Source: Betaproteobacteria bacterium RIFCSPLOWO2_02_64_14 (GTDB lineage: Bacteria > Pseudomonadota > Gammaproteobacteria > Burkholderiales > SG8-41). From it: a stretch of 32,526 nucleotides of DNA. Under the pieces are notes generated by a model. The model was not told where the DNA came from, made no database searches, and worked only from the letters and a program-made list of their open reading frames with translations. The DNA lies in the NCBI GenBank assembly GCA_001770325.1, contig MEQT01000241.1:1-32526 (forward strand). The letters run 5' to 3'. Positions 30,994 to 32,526 of this stretch are shown piece by piece. The position numbers and the translations under genes are program-made. The number at the start of each line of letters is the position of its first letter. Positions within the stretch are counted from its first letter, which is position 1.

Positions 30994-32526
<1,533 letters not shown>

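Overview
The window is GC-rich, densely coded chromosomal DNA. Its gene content and order (YqgE/AlgH-RuvX-PyrR-PyrB-inactive PyrC', glnA followed by ntrB-ntrC, single-chain ArgA, TrkA-TrkH, ThiC, DUF4124 proteins) point to a betaproteobacterium. I cannot name the genus from sequence alone.

Layout. 1-6.9 kb (minus strand): a cut-off CYTH triphosphatase-like gene, polyphosphate kinase ppk, a collapsed yggX relic, a membrane PAS-GGDEF-EAL c-di-GMP protein and argA. 7-10.8 kb: rsmE diverges from trkA-trkH (potassium uptake). 10.8-11.3 kb: a photolyase gene reduced to its two ends. 11.3-17.6 kb (plus strand): algH, ruvX, pyrR, pyrB, pyrC' and prlC, with short 7-bp tandem repeat arrays in several gaps and a 16-bp inverted repeat just before pyrR. 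17.7-18.5 kb: a secreted DUF4124 protein with two glutaredoxin-like domains.

18.66-23.0 kb is a small genomic island of about 4.3 kb inserted in the first codons of xth (exonuclease III). An imperfect 23-bp direct repeat of the xth start bounds it. Inside are a P4-type tyrosine integrase with a one-base frameshift, an AlpA-type regulator, a 575-bp stretch without a recognised gene, and a DarT-DarG DNA ADP-ribosylation toxin-antitoxin pair, a known anti-phage system. A 21-bp repeat found once near each end looks like a pair of integrase arm sites. xth is kept intact because the island end restores its start.

23-30 kb is a nitrogen-control block: a DUF427 gene, ntrC, ntrB, a DUF4124 coiled-coil gene and glnA. 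The glnA leader has a near-consensus sigma-54 promoter and two NtrC-type palindromes three helical turns apart. A third NtrC-type palindrome abuts the predicted promoter of the DUF4124-ntrB-ntrC unit. A rhodanese gene diverges from glnA. The window closes with uppP, a small exported protein of unknown role and thiC (cut by the window edge).

Recurring themes: (1) degenerate 7-bp tandem arrays in six gaps or gene edges, with different unit sequences; (2) genes reduced to stubs that keep both ends (yggX, phr); (3) hairpins that overlap stop codons. The known-family calls rest on motifs read by eye. Promoter, terminator and attachment-site calls are inference.
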